From Borreliella japonica (lineage in GTDB: Bacteria > Spirochaetota > Spirochaetia > Borreliales > Borreliaceae): a stretch of 64,000 nt of DNA. The notes under the pieces were generated by a model, which was not told where the DNA came from, made no database searches, and worked only from the letters and a program-made list of their open reading frames with translations. Location of the stretch: contig NZ_FMTE01000004.1 of assembly GCF_900099615.1 (NCBI RefSeq), positions 62,001 through 126,000 on the forward strand. The letters are read 5' to 3'. Position numbers and translations under genes: made by a program. Shown piece after piece: positions 1 through 12,200 of this stretch; the first letter of the stretch is position 1; the number at the start of each line of letters is the position of its first letter.

Positions 1-274
1 GTGCTAAATGTTCTGACATTTTAAGTATTGACTCTGTTGAACACTTGTCTGTTCCATGGCCGTGAAATCCATGAATATGATTGTCGTAAAGACCAGGAGT
101 TATATAATTGCCTTTTGTATCAATCATTTGGTATTCTTCAAGATCCATTTTTTTAAGTCTATCAGATGTTACAATATCAAAAATTTTATTATCTTTAATC
201 AGGACTGCTGAATTATCCAGTTTGTCAATTCCAGTTAAAACAGATTTTGAATTGAATAAGCAAAAATTTGGCAT
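1..274 (-). CDS. nagA: N-acetylglucosamine-6-phosphate deacetylase, 5' part
   Basis: Only the N-terminal 91 codons lie in the window; the gene runs off the left edge. The enzyme removes acetate from GlcNAc-6-P, feeding amino sugar into glycolysis and cell-wall precursor pools; Borrelia depends on imported GlcNAc/chitobiose. The translation contains TPGLYDNHIHGFHGHG, the metal-binding HxH segment at the start of the amidohydrolase barrel in the NagA family, preceded by the usual small beta domain. Two in-frame ATGs exist, at 280 and 274. The SD core AGGAG ends one base before the first but seven bases before the second, so 274 is preferred. It is transcribed divergently from fliD. Confidence 0.93.
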   Translation of the reverse strand, partial: MPNFCLFNSKSVLTGIDKLDNSAVLIKDNKIFDIVTSDRLKKMDLEEYQMIDTKGNYITPGLYDNHIHGFHGHGTDKCSTESILKMSEHLA

Positions 275-302
275 TTTCATGCTCCTTTTAATTTATTTTA
301 CT

Positions 303-330
303 ATAAACATTAGTCTTTTTTAATGTTTAT
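303..330. promoter_or_regulatory. 10-bp perfect inverted repeat upstream of nagA (candidate operator)
   Basis: ATAAACATTA (303-312) and its exact complement TAATGTTTAT (321-330) are separated by 8 bases. The repeat sits 29-56 bases upstream of the nagA start, in the 164-bp divergent nagA/fliD spacer. One arm abuts a possible minus-strand -10 (TATAGT, 305-300). Position and symmetry suit a repressor site or an early mRNA hairpin. No regulator is identified. Confidence 0.45.
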
Positions 331-409
331 TTTTTTTATTTTAAAGTGTTTAGATAGTTAAAAATTTATGTTTTTTAAATTTATTATATTTTATTTTAAA
401 TTTTATTAA

Positions 410-418
410 TGATATAAT
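410..418 (+). promoter_or_regulatory. extended -10 element of the fliD promoter
   Basis: TGATATAAT is a perfect extended sigma-70 -10 (TG-N-TATAAT) 20 bases before the fliD start. No good -35 is seen, as is common for extended -10 promoters. The same nonamer occurs before the genes at 13227 and 19870. Confidence 0.5.
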
Positions 419-438
419 ATCCCGTAAAGGACATTATT

Positions 439-2436
439 ATGGCATCAGGATTTTTTGTTCCAGGGCTTGAGAGTAAATATAATACTAAAGAAATTCGTGA
501 ATCCATGCTTAAACCCGATAAAGCTAAAATTGATTCTTCTTTTAAGAAACTTGAATCTTTAGAGCAAGAAAAAAGTGCTTGGCAGTTAATCAATAGGAAA
601 ATTTCTACTTTAAATTCTCTTGCAAAAGAGATTACTTCACTTAACAGCCCTTTTAATCTAATGTCAGGGAATTCTAGTAATAGCGAAATTTTAACCTTAT
701 CCACTCGATATGGATCCAAGAATGAGATTCACAAATTGATTATTGATCAAATAGCATCAGCTGATGTGTTTTTGTCTTCAAATTTTGATCCTAAAAAAGT
801 TACAATTCCGGAAGGAGATTATATATTTTTAGTTGGCAAGAAAGAAATTGATGTAAAAAGTAATGGTAACATTGATTTACTTGTTAAGGATATTAATAAC
901 AAGGGAAAGGGTTTTTTATCTGCAAAAATAGTGAAAAGTGATAAAAATGGGAATAGTCGTTTTATTTTGCAATCCTTAAAGGAAGGTAAAGAAAATAAAC
1001 TTGTTATCAAAGGAGAAGGATTATCTTTTGCCAAGCAAATTGGCATTTTAAGTGAACTGAAAACCAATTTTAATCCTGACCTTTCAGAAATTGTTGTAAA
1101 TCAATTTAGTAGTAATAATAGACTTGCTTTTGAGAACAATAGCCTTGTTTTAAATCCGCTTTCAGAAGTGTCGATTGAAATTCCTGAAGATATTGAAATT
1201 ACATCTAGGAGTAAAATTAAATTTGAAGTTAAGTATTTTGATACAGGTTTAGAAGAGTCTGATAGTAAGATTATTTTTAATCCCGGAGAGGCTACATTTA
1301 AGGATGCAAAAGTTGACAGTGAAGATAGTGTAGTTGACCTTGGATCTGATTTAAAAACTCCTTTGGAAAAAAAATATATTCAAATGAATATGTTTAAAAT
1401 ATCTAGCAAGGAAGGTTCTTTGGAGCTTCCTCCAGTAAATATTTCAAATAACTTTGAAGAAGTTGAAATTGATATTGGAGCTTTTTCTAATTTAGAAGAA
1501 ATAAATATTGAAAATAAAGCAAATAATAAGGTAGTTGTGATTAGCAATGTCGAAGTTTTTGATCCAAAAAATAGAGACGGTTATTTGCCAATAAATGCCA
1601 AAAGTTTTGCTGAGAATGCAAAAATTAAATTTGATGGAGTAGATGTTGAGAGAGATTCAAATGTTATTAATGATTTAGTTCCAAATGTGACATTAAGTTT
1701 AAAAAAAGCTTCAAGTGATACGGTTGAGGCTAAAATTGAACCCGATTACGAAGGGATTAAGAGAGTTCTTTTGGATTTTATTGGTGCTTATAATGAGGTT
1801 CTTGCTGAGATTAATATTGTAAGCTCCAATGAAGATCAACTTGGTAATCAAAAGTCTAATATAGTTGAAGAGTTGACTTATCTTACTGAATCTCAAAAAG
1901 AAGAGGCTTATAAAAATTTAGGTATTCTAAGGTCTGAATTTTTATTAAAAAATCTTAAGTCCAGATTAGAATCAATAATTTTTAAGCCTTATGTTACTAG
2001 TGATCCTAGTTTTTCAATAATTAATCAGATGGGCGTGTTTACTAATTCCATTTCTTCTTCTGGTGGGCTTTCTAGATATTTAAGACTTGATGAGAAAAAG
2101 TTTGATGAATCAATTCGCAATAACATTGATAATGTTAGAGAACTTTTTTTATTTGATCTTAATGGTGACAGAGTATACGATAATGGGATTGCTAAAATGC
2201 TAGGGGATTGTTTGTCGCCTCTTGTGACTTCTGGAGGAGTTATTTATAATAAAATAAAAAATTACGACTTGAAAATTGTTAATCAAAAAAATAAAGTTGA
2301 AGATTATAAAAAGAAGTACGATGATAGAGAAAGAAAAGTAGAAGGCGAGCTTAATACCTTGGATTTTACCGTTAAGCGTATGAAAGATCAAGAAAATACA
2401 TTAAAGGCTTTTGATTTTAATCAAAGAAATAGATAA
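439..2436 (+). CDS. fliD: flagellar hook-associated protein 2 (filament cap)
   Basis: FliD forms the pentameric cap on the growing periplasmic filament and guides insertion of flagellin subunits. The 665-residue protein has the FliD N-terminal domain (residues about 8-105, starting near FFVPGLESKYNTKEI). A long variable middle follows, and the conserved C-terminal domain is at about 415-655 with the coiled-coil end typical of hook-associated proteins. It is longer than enteric FliD (about 470) because of the middle, a known spirochaete trait. The ATG at 439 follows AAAGGA. The gene is immediately upstream of flaB but separated by 125 bp holding a promoter, so flaB is probably transcribed independently. 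Confidence 0.95.
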   Translation: MASGFFVPGLESKYNTKEIRESMLKPDKAKIDSSFKKLESLEQEKSAWQLINRKISTLNSLAKEITSLNSPFNLMSGNSSNSEILTLSTRYGSKNEIHKLIIDQIASADVFLSSNFDPKKVTIPEGDYIFLVGKKEIDVKSNGNIDLLVKDINNKGKGFLSAKIVKSDKNGNSRFILQSLKEGKENKLVIKGEGLSFAKQIGILSELKTNFNPDLSEIVVNQFSSNNRLAFENNSLVLNPLSEVSIEIPEDIEITSRSKIKFEVKYFDTGLEESDSKIIFNPGEATFKDAKVDSEDSVVDLGSDLKTPLEKKYIQMNMFKISSKEGSLELPPVNISNNFEEVEIDIGAFSNLEEINIENKANNKVVVISNVEVFDPKNRDGYLPINAKSFAENAKIKFDGVDVERDSNVINDLVPNVTLSLKKASSDTVEAKIEPDYEGIKRVLLDFIGAYNEVLAEINIVSSNEDQLGNQKSNIVEELTYLTESQKEEAYKNLGILRSEFLLKNLKSRLESIIFKPYVTSDPSFSIINQMGVFTNSISSSGGLSRYLRLDEKKFDESIRNNIDNVRELFLFDLNGDRVYDNGIAKMLGDCLSPLVTSGGVIYNKIKNYDLKIVNQKNKVEDYKKKYDDRERKVEGELNTLDFTVKRMKDQENTLKAFDFNQRNR

Positions 2437-2492
2437 TAGTAATTATTTTAATGCTATTGTTATGCGAGTTTCTTTTTTTTAATTTTTTGTGC

Positions 2493-2498
2493 TATTCT
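2493..2498 (+). promoter_or_regulatory. probable flaB promoter -10 (TATTCT)
   Basis: TATTCT lies 63 bases before the flaB ATG, just upstream of the leader hairpin, in a T-rich spacer. A consensus -35 is not obvious. flaB is known to be read from a housekeeping-type promoter in Borrelia; assigning it to this exact hexamer is my inference. Confidence 0.45.
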
Positions 2499-2506
2499 TT
2501 TTAAAA

Positions 2507-2556
2507 GGCAAAAGGATTTGCCAAAAATAAATAATTAAATTTTATCATGGAGGAAT
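2507..2556 (+). promoter_or_regulatory. flaB leader hairpin and SD: CsrA-type translational control site
   Basis: GGCAAA (2507-2512) pairs perfectly with TTTGCC (2517-2522) around an AGGA tetraloop. A GGA in a hairpin loop is the classic CsrA-binding arrangement. A second GGA-rich stretch, GGAGGA (2550-2555), forms the SD before the ATG at 2562. CsrA repression of flaB translation through its leader is established for B. burgdorferi; the elements seen here match that mechanism. Confidence 0.72.
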
Positions 2557-2561
2557 GATAT

Positions 2562-3572
2562 ATGATTATAAATCATAATACATCAGCTATTAATGCTTCA
2601 AGAAATAATGGCATTAATGCTGCTAATCTTAGTAAAACTCAAGAGAAGCTTTCTAGTGGGTACAGAATCAATCGAGCTTCTGATGATGCTGCTGGGATGG
2701 CAGTTTCTGGCAAAATTAATGCTCAAATAAGAGGTTTGTCCCAAGCTTCTAGAAATACCTCAAAAGCTATCAATTTTATTCAGACAACAGAGGGAAATTT
2801 GAATGAAGTAGAAAAAGTTTTAGTAAGAATGAAAGAATTAGCAGTTCAATCAGGTAACGGCACATATTCAGACTCAGATAGAGGTTCTATACAAATTGAA
2901 ATAGAACAGCTTACAGACGAAATTAATAGAATTGCTGATCAAGCCCAATATAACCAAATGCACATGTTGTCAAACAAATCTGCTTCCCAAAATGTAAAAA
3001 CAGCTGAAGAACTCGGAATGCAACCTGCAAAAATTAACACTCCAGCGTCACTTTCAGGATCCCAAGCTTCTTGGACTTTAAGAGTTCATGTGGGAGCAAA
3101 TCAAGATGAAGCGATTGCTGTAAATATTTATGCAGCTAATGTTGCAAATTTATTTTCTGGTGAGGGAGCTCAAACTGCTCAGGCTGCGCCTGTTCAAGAA
3201 GGCATTCAACAGGAAGGAGCTCAACAGCCAGCACCTGCTACAGCACCTTCTCAAGGTGGAGTTAATTCTCCTGTTAATGTTACAACTACAGTTGATGCTA
3301 ATACATCACTTGCTAAAATAGAAAATGCTATTAGAATGGTAAGTGATCAAAGAGCAAATTTAGGTGCTTTCCAAAATAGACTTGAATCTATAAAGAATAG
3401 TACTGAGTATGCCATTGAAAATCTAAAAGCATCTTATGCTCAAATAAAAGATGCTACAATGACAGATGAGGTTGTAGCTGCTACAACTAATAGCATTTTA
3501 ACACAATCTGCAATGGCAATGATTGCACAGGCTAATCAAGTTCCTCAATATGTTTTGTCATTGCTTAGGTAA
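2562..3572 (+). CDS. flaB: flagellin, major periplasmic filament protein
   Basis: FlaB is the core protein of the spirochaete's internal flagella and also shapes the cell. All of it is recognisable: the flagellin N-domain (1-140, starting MIINHNTSAINASRNN) and C-domain (about 250-336, ending in QVPQYVLSLLR). Between them is a short variable segment, around residues 203-235, rich in Ala, Gln and Pro. That segment is characteristic of Lyme-group FlaB. Length (336) is as expected. The SD GGAGGA precedes the ATG. The gene is monocistronic, bounded by its own promoter and a strong terminator, as suits a highly expressed structural gene. Confidence 0.99.
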   Translation: MIINHNTSAINASRNNGINAANLSKTQEKLSSGYRINRASDDAAGMAVSGKINAQIRGLSQASRNTSKAINFIQTTEGNLNEVEKVLVRMKELAVQSGNGTYSDSDRGSIQIEIEQLTDEINRIADQAQYNQMHMLSNKSASQNVKTAEELGMQPAKINTPASLSGSQASWTLRVHVGANQDEAIAVNIYAANVANLFSGEGAQTAQAAPVQEGIQQEGAQQPAPATAPSQGGVNSPVNVTTTVDANTSLAKIENAIRMVSDQRANLGAFQNRLESIKNSTEYAIENLKASYAQIKDATMTDEVVAATTNSILTQSAMAMIAQANQVPQYVLSLLR

Positions 3573-3600
3573 AATTTTAATTTAATTAGTACAAATTATT

Positions 3601-3636
3601 AACAAAAGATCCTTTAAAGGATCTTTTGTTTTTTTA
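3601..3636 (+). terminator. flaB rho-independent terminator
   Basis: Bases 3601-3630 form a perfect 30-nt palindrome (two 15-nt arms, with GATCC/GGATC as the GC-richer core) followed by a T run. It is 29 bp after the flaB stop and is the strongest terminator in the left half of the window. Confidence 0.93.
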
Positions 3637-3724
3637 TTTCGGATCGGTAAAAAATTTAATAATTTTAGTATAATTTATAATGACATGTTATGAAGCATAA
3701 TTCGGACTTATTGAGGAGTTTGCT

Positions 3725-4843
3725 TTGGATAGGGCTACTGTTAGAATTAAAGATTGTTATAAAGTATTTTCTTATTATTTTGACAAAAAGCAGATAAGTC
3801 GAGCTATAAAAGATTATGAAGATGGTAAAGATAGAATGCAAATTTACAAAGAATCTTCTATTTTTATTGCAAATGCCAATATTAATCTTGATGTTTATGA
3901 AAATGAAATTTTAGTTATTATGGGTATGTCAGGTTGTGGCAAGTCTACTTTGGTCAGGTGCTTAAATGGTATTTACAAAATAGATTCGGGATCTATTTTG
4001 GTAAATAACATGGAAATGAATACAATAAATCGCAAAGATCTTTCTAATTTAAGAAAAGATAAATTTGCAATGGTTTTTCAAAACTTCGGACTTTTCCCCC
4101 ACATGAATGTATTGAGAAACGTTACTTATGGACTTGAAGTCAAGCACATCCCCAGGAAGATCAGAGAAGAACGTGCTATTGAGGTATTAAATCTTGTAGG
4201 GCTAGAAGATTCGAAATATAAGTACATTAATGAACTTTCTGGAGGAATGAAGCAAAGAGTTGGAATAGCAAGAGCATTGGTTGTTAATCCAGATATTCTT
4301 TTAATGGATGAGGCTTTTTCGGCTCTTGATCCATTAATTAAAGGAGAAATGCAGGAAGAGCTTTTAAGGCTAGTGGCTAAGCTTAAAAAAACAGTTGTGT
4401 TTATTACTCACGATTTAATTGAAGCTTTTAAATTGGGACATAGAATCGCTTTTATGAGAGATGGAGAAATTATTCAAGTTGGCAAGCCTTTGGAAATTTT
4501 AGCCAATCCTAGTACAGATTTTATATCTCATTTTATCAAAAATTTACCTGTTTTAAATATTTTAAAAATAAAAGATATTTTAAAAGATGATTTTGATTTA
4601 AACTCTGGCAGTGATAATGGTTTAAATGTTATTATTAAGCATCAAGGTGAAAGTTTTAGCTTATATGATAAAGCTCTTAATAAAAGATATGATAATCTTG
4701 TATCTTTGAATTTGGAGCTAAATGATGAGATAAAAAAAATTGTTGGATACTTGAATAGGCAAGATTATTTAATAATAAAAAAAAAGGAAGCTATTGTCGG
4801 ATATATTAATTTAAATGAAATTTCCGATCTATTGTCAAGATAG
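3725..4843 (+). CDS. proV: glycine betaine/L-proline ABC transporter, ATP-binding protein
   Basis: This is the cytoplasmic ATPase of an osmoprotectant importer. Walker A GMSGCGKST is at residues 67-75. The ABC signature LSGGMKQRVGIARAL and Walker B ILLMDEAFSALDP follow in order. The extended N-terminus before Walker A is typical of ProV/OpuAA. A weak C-terminal CBS-like region (about 285-372) may sense ionic strength, as in OpuA. Translation starts at TTG, supported by GAGGAG six bases upstream. The gene is six bases from proW and forms an operon with proW and proX. Confidence 0.95.
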   Translation: MDRATVRIKDCYKVFSYYFDKKQISRAIKDYEDGKDRMQIYKESSIFIANANINLDVYENEILVIMGMSGCGKSTLVRCLNGIYKIDSGSILVNNMEMNTINRKDLSNLRKDKFAMVFQNFGLFPHMNVLRNVTYGLEVKHIPRKIREERAIEVLNLVGLEDSKYKYINELSGGMKQRVGIARALVVNPDILLMDEAFSALDPLIKGEMQEELLRLVAKLKKTVVFITHDLIEAFKLGHRIAFMRDGEIIQVGKPLEILANPSTDFISHFIKNLPVLNILKIKDILKDDFDLNSGSDNGLNVIIKHQGESFSLYDKALNKRYDNLVSLNLELNDEIKKIVGYLNRQDYLIIKKKEAIVGYINLNEISDLLSR

Positions 4844-4849
4844 AAATTT

Positions 4850-5749
4850 ATGAGTAAAGATTTTTTTATATTAAAAATAGATAATTTTTTTGATTTTTTG
4901 GTTGATAATTTTTCAATTTCTGATGGGGTAGGTTTTTCTAAAAGTATAATTTTTTTATATGAGAATTTAAAAAAATTATTTCTTTTTGTTAATCCCGTTC
5001 TTTTTATTTTGACTGTATGCTTGCTAAGTTTTATTTTCTTGAAAAAGAGATTGGTATTTTTAATTTTGCCTGGATTCTTTTTTATTTTGTATTTTAATCT
5101 TTGGGAAGCTTCAATGGATACAATAGCTATTATATTTGTTTCTGTATTTGTTTCTGTTATTTTGGGAATTCCCATAGGTATTTTTGGGGGATATTTCCCA
5201 AGATTTTATGTTTTTTTAAAACCCATTCTAGATTTAATGCAAGCTATGCCCCCGTTTATTTACTTGATTCCCGCTATTCCTTTTTTTGGAATGGGCACAG
5301 CTTCTGCTATTTTTGCTACAATAATTTTTGCTATGCCTCCTGTTATTAGATATACAAGGTTAGGAATTGTCCAAGTTTCAGATGAGGTAATAGAAGCTGC
5401 CAAGTCTTTTGGAAGTAGTAATTTGCGTATTCTTTTGCAGGTTCAGCTTCCCCTTTCTCTTCAGAGTATAATCGAAGGTATTAATCAGTCAATAATGATG
5501 GCGATATCTATGATAGTAATTGCTGCAATGGTTGGATCGTCTGGCTTAGGCAGAACTGTGATTTACTCTATTGAAAGATTGAATTTTGGTGAGGGTTTAA
5601 TATCTGGATTAGCAGTTGTTATTATAGCTATTGTTTTAGATAGGATTATGCAATCTATCTTTATTAAATTTAGCTATTTGAATACAGATCATTATGGGGG
5701 AAAGAAAGAGAATAAATTTAAAAGATTTTTGGAAATGTATAATAAATAA
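4850..5749 (+). CDS. proW: glycine betaine/L-proline ABC transporter, permease
   Basis: This is the inner-membrane channel subunit partnering ProV and ProX. The 299-residue protein has several hydrophobic helices. It carries the ABC importer EAA loop (EVIEAAKSFGSSNLRILLQVQLPLSLQSI, given here only as its ends: EVIEAAKSFG ... LPLSLQSI), which docks on the ATPase. No strong SD precedes its ATG, and it lies six bases after proV, so translational coupling is likely. Confidence 0.94.
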   Translation: MSKDFFILKIDNFFDFLVDNFSISDGVGFSKSIIFLYENLKKLFLFVNPVLFILTVCLLSFIFLKKRLVFLILPGFFFILYFNLWEASMDTIAIIFVSVFVSVILGIPIGIFGGYFPRFYVFLKPILDLMQAMPPFIYLIPAIPFFGMGTASAIFATIIFAMPPVIRYTRLGIVQVSDEVIEAAKSFGSSNLRILLQVQLPLSLQSIIEGINQSIMMAISMIVIAAMVGSSGLGRTVIYSIERLNFGEGLISGLAVVIIAIVLDRIMQSIFIKFSYLNTDHYGGKKENKFKRFLEMYNK

Positions 5750-5763
5750 ATGGGGGATATTTT

Positions 5764-6639
5764 ATGTATAAATTATTCATTGGATTTTGTATTTTTCTTA
5801 TTTTTTTTTCTTGTGATGAAAAGAAGATTTCAAAGGATTTAAAATCGGTAAAAATTGGATATGTGAATTGGGGCGGAGAAACAGCAGCTACAAATGTATT
5901 AAAGGTTATTTTTGAGAAAATGGGCTACAATGCAGAAATATTTTCAGTTACCACATCTGTAATGTATCAATACTTAGCATCGGGAAAAGTAGATGGCACG
6001 GTATCTTCTTGGCTTCCTACAGCTGATAAATTTTATTACGAAAAGCTGAAAACAAAATTTGTCGATCTTGGAGCAAATTATGAAGGAACCATTCAGGGGT
6101 TTGTAGTGCCAAGTTATGTTCCAATTTTTAGCATTAGCGAGCTTAAAGGTAAAGGGGATAAGTTTAAGAACAAAATGATTGGCATAGATGCTGGTGCTGG
6201 AACTCAGATTGTTACAGAACAAGCGCTTGATTATTATGGATTAAGTAAAGAGTATGAGCTAGTTCCTTCAAGCGAGAGTGTTATGTTAGCAAGTTTGGAT
6301 TCTTCAATAAAGAGAAACGAGTGGGTATTAGTTCCTTTGTGGAAGCCCCATTGGGCTTTTTCTAGGTATGATATTAAGTTTCTTGATGATCCTGATTTAA
6401 TTATGGGGGGAGTTGAGAGTGTGCATACTCTTGTTAGGCTTGGTCTTGAAGATGATGATCTTGATGCATATTATGTTTTTGATCATTTTTATTGGAATGA
6501 TGATTTAATATTACCTTTAATGGATAGAAATGATAAAGAGCCAGGCAAAGAGTATCGCAATGCAGTTGAATTTGTTGAGAATAATAAAGAAATTGTGAAG
6601 ATGTGGGTCCCGGAAAAATATAAGGCTTTATTTGATTAA
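5764..6639 (+). CDS. proX: glycine betaine/L-proline substrate-binding lipoprotein
   Basis: This is the substrate-binding subunit of the ProVWX importer. It starts with a signal sequence ending in LIFFSC, so Cys17 is the probable lipidation site. The OpuAC/ProX fold follows: [16 protein letters not shown], with Trp36 a likely betaine cage residue, then repeated aromatic-rich segments. The SD GGGGGA precedes the ATG. The last 12 bases overlap the 3' end of yidD on the opposite strand, with no obvious terminator between them. Confidence 0.95.
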   Translation: MYKLFIGFCIFLIFFSCDEKKISKDLKSVKIGYVNWGGETAATNVLKVIFEKMGYNAEIFSVTTSVMYQYLASGKVDGTVSSWLPTADKFYYEKLKTKFVDLGANYEGTIQGFVVPSYVPIFSISELKGKGDKFKNKMIGIDAGAGTQIVTEQALDYYGLSKEYELVPSSESVMLASLDSSIKRNEWVLVPLWKPHWAFSRYDIKFLDDPDLIMGGVESVHTLVRLGLEDDDLDAYYVFDHFYWNDDLILPLMDRNDKEPGKEYRNAVEFVENNKEIVKMWVPEKYKALFD

Positions 6640-6918
6640 TCTTTTTTGAAATTCTTTTAAAGATGTTGAAATAGGATTGTATTTAGGAATAAAATCGTTT
6701 CCTCCTTTGAATAATGCATTACATCTTATTATTCTTAGTGTCATTAATATTAAAGCTGTTAGAAAATTGTATTTTTTAAGGCATTCAATTGAATATTTTG
6801 AGCAGGTAGGTTGGTATATGCATTGTAATCCAAATAGTCTAGATAAAGTGTATTGGTAAATTTTTATTAAAAAAATAAGCGTATAATTTAAGATAAAGAA
6901 AATTTTGAAAATGTTCAT
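6628..6918 (-). CDS. yidD: membrane protein insertion efficiency factor YidD
   Basis: This small membrane-associated protein assists YidC-dependent insertion. The family core is clear: [31 protein letters not shown], quoted here only through its marks [11 protein letters not shown] and [11 protein letters not shown], including the conserved PTCSxY motif. The C-terminal [14 protein letters not shown] matches the family C-x-P/F-x-x-GG-D-P block. At 96 residues it is a usual length, though the N-terminus carries about 15 extra hydrophobic residues. No SD is present; a TATAAT on the minus strand (6934-6929 region) lies only 12 bases before the ATG. It is not near rnpA/yidC, its common neighbours. 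Confidence 0.9.
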   Translation of the reverse strand: MNIFKIFFILNYTLIFLIKIYQYTLSRLFGLQCIYQPTCSKYSIECLKKYNFLTALILMTLRIIRCNALFKGGNDFIPKYNPISTSLKEFQKRLIK

Positions 6919-7052
6919 ATTTAGAATTGTATTATAATATAATGATTAATCAAATGAATTAAAAATAATAATTAGATTTTATAACTTTAAAATAAATAGC
7001 ATTTAAGTTTTATAAATTTAAAGTTTAATTTTTATTATAAAGGGGGCTTTAA

Positions 7053-9271
<2,219 letters not shown>

Positions 9272-9289
9272 TTTATTAGGAGATTTGTT

Positions 9290-12200
9290 ATGTTGGTAAA
9301 GAGAATAGTTGGCAAACCAATAACAATGTTGATTTTATTTTCATTGTTAATGATGATGAGTTTATATACCTTTTCAAGATTGAAAGTAGACCTTTTACCC
9401 GGAATTGATATTCCCCAAATAAGCATTAATACTGTTTATCCCGGTGCTTCTCCTAAAGAAGTTGAAGAGAGTGTTTCTAGAGTTCTTGAGAGTGGCTTGA
9501 GTTCGGTAAAGAATTTGAAAAATATATATAGCGTTTCTTCTAAAGAAAATAGTACCGTTTCGCTTGAATTTTATCATGGAACCGATTTAGATTTGGCTTT
9601 AAATGAAATTCGAGATGCTCTTGAATTGGCAAAATCTTCATTACCCAGTGAATCACAAACACCCAGAATTTTCAGATATAATCTTAAAAATATTCCTGTA
9701 ATGGAAATTGTTATTAATTCTGTAAGGCCAGTTTCTGAGCTTAAAAGATATGCTGATGAGATTATTAAACCTGAGCTTGAAAGGCTTGATGGAGTTGCAA
9801 TTGTTACTGTTAATGGCGGGAGTAAAAAACGTGTTTTAATTGAAGTTTCTCAAAACAGATTAGAGTCTTATGGACTTTCTTTGTCAAGAATATCTTCGAT
9901 TATAGCATCTCAAAATTTTGAACTTTCAGCTGGTAATATATTAGAGAACAACTTAGAATATTTGGTTCAAGTGTCTGGAAAATTTAAATCAATTGAAGAG
10001 ATTGGTAATGTAGTCATAGCTTACAAGATACCCGATGTTTCTTCCGGCATAAATTCATCTGCTATTGAGATAAAACTTAAAGATATTGCTAATATTAAAA
10101 CCGATTTTGAAGATTTGTCAGAATATGTTGAATATAATGGGTTGCCTTCAATTTCTTTATCGGTTCAAAAACGTAGTGATGCCAATTCTATTGCAGTTTC
10201 TAATGTTGTTATGAGTGAAATAGCAAAATTGAAATTATCTATGCCCAAAGATATGAGATTGGAAATTGCTTCTGATAGTACTGATTTTATTAAAGCGTCT
10301 ATTTCAACGGTTGTAAATTCAGCCTATTTTGGGGCTATGCTTGCAATATTTGTTATTTTTTTCTTTTTAAGAAGCTTTAGAGCCACAATAATTATTGGAA
10401 TTTCTATTCCAATAGCAATTATTCTGACCTTTTGTTTAATGTATTTTGTAGATGTTTCTATTAATATTATGAGTCTTGCAGGTCTTGCACTTGGAGTTGG
10501 AATGGTTGTTGACTGTTCAATTGTTGTAATAGACAATATATATAAATATAGGCAAAAAGGAGCAAAGCTTATTTCATCTTCTATCCTTGGAGCCCAAGAG
10601 ATGATGTTGCCTATTACGTCTTCAACTTTTACTTCCATTTGTGTTTTTGGTCCATTTCTTATTTTCAAATCAGAACTTGGGGTATATGGAGATTTTTTTA
10701 AAGACTTTTCATTTACAATTGTTATTTCTTTAGGAGTTTCTCTTTTGGTTGCTATTTTTTTGGTTCCCGTTTTATCAAGCCATTATGTCGGTTTATACAC
10801 AAGCTTCCAAAAAAATATTAAGAGTGCTTTTATTAAGAAAATTGATGCTTTTTTTGCTGGTGTTTATTATTTTTTAGAATTTTTGTATATCAATTTATTA
10901 AATATAGTTTTAAATCACAAATTGATTTTTGGATTGATTGTTTTTTTTAGTTTTATTGGTAGTTTGTTTTTAGGATTGTTGCTAGATGTGACAACTTTTG
11001 ATAGAGGAAAAGATAATTCTATTGTTATTAATTTAAATTTTCCTCATAAAACTAATTTGGAATATGCAAAATTTTATTCTAATAGATTTTTAGAAATTGT
11101 AAAAAACGAAGCTAAAGGATATAAAAGTATTATTTCTACTTTGAATGCTGACAGAATAACTTTTAACGTATTGTTTCCTCTTAAAGAAGAGTCAAGAGAT
11201 AAGTTAATCGAAAGCATAGATTACGATGCTATTAAGTATAAAATTATAAGTCGTATTGGGAATCTTTATCCCGAATTTAATATTGAGCCTTCCAGCGGTA
11301 ATGCTTTAGGTGGTGGAGATTCTATTAAAATTAAAATTTCAGCGAATGATTTCGAATATATAAAAGATTATGGAAAAATTTTAGTCTCCATGTTAAAAAA
11401 AGAAATTCCCGAACTTGTAAATCCAAGGCTTAGTATAAATGATTCTCAACTTCAAATTGGTGTTGAGATAGACAGAGAGCTAGCTTACAATTATGGTATT
11501 GACATGAATGCCATTTTAAATGAGTTGAAAGCCAATATTAATGGTGTTGTTGCTGGGCAATATGTAGAGGATGGGCTTAATTATGATATTGTTCTTAAGC
11601 TTGATAGAATGGATGTTAAAAGTTTAAAAGATTTGGAAAAGATATTTATTACAAATTCATCTGGAGTTAAAATTCCTTTTTCATCAATAGCTACCTTTGA
11701 AAAAACCAATAAAGCCGAATCTATTTACAGAGAAAATCAAGCTTTAACTATTTATCTTAATGCAGGTATTTCTCCAAATGATAATTTAACCCAAGTAACT
11801 GCAAAAGTTATAGATTTTATTAACAATAAAGTTCCTCATAAAGAGGGCACAGTGCTTAAGGTTGAAGGAGAGTATAATGAATTTTCAAATATCATGAATC
11901 AGTTTAAAATAATCATTATTATGGCTATTATTGCTGTGTTTGGCATTATGGCTTCTCAATTTGAATCTTTTTTAAAACCCTTTATTGTTATTTTTACAAT
12001 TCCTTTAACGGCAATAGGGGTTGTGCTTATACATTTTCTTGCAGGAGAAAAACTTTCTATTTTTGCTGCAATTGGGATGCTTATGCTTGTTGGTGTTGTG
12101 GTAAATACGGGAATTGTTCTTGTAGATTATACCGGTTTATTGGTCAAGAGGGGATTTGGTCTAAGAGAAGCAATTATTGAATCTTGCCGTTCAAGGTTTA

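Noticed and set aside
108-323. 71-codon plus-strand open frame at the left edge
   Set aside because: It is antisense to nagA, whose conserved motif is clear on the other strand.
3130-3321. 63-codon frame within flaB, Leu/Gln-rich
   Set aside because: Out-of-frame reading of the flaB variable region; no start signal.
4765-5175. 136-codon minus-strand open frame across the proV/proW junction
   Set aside because: Low-complexity Lys/Ile-rich translation opposite two real genes, with no SD.
10324-10668. 114-codon minus-strand open frame inside besB
   Set aside because: It lies entirely opposite a well-conserved transporter gene and its translation has no family signal; it reflects the codon bias of besB.
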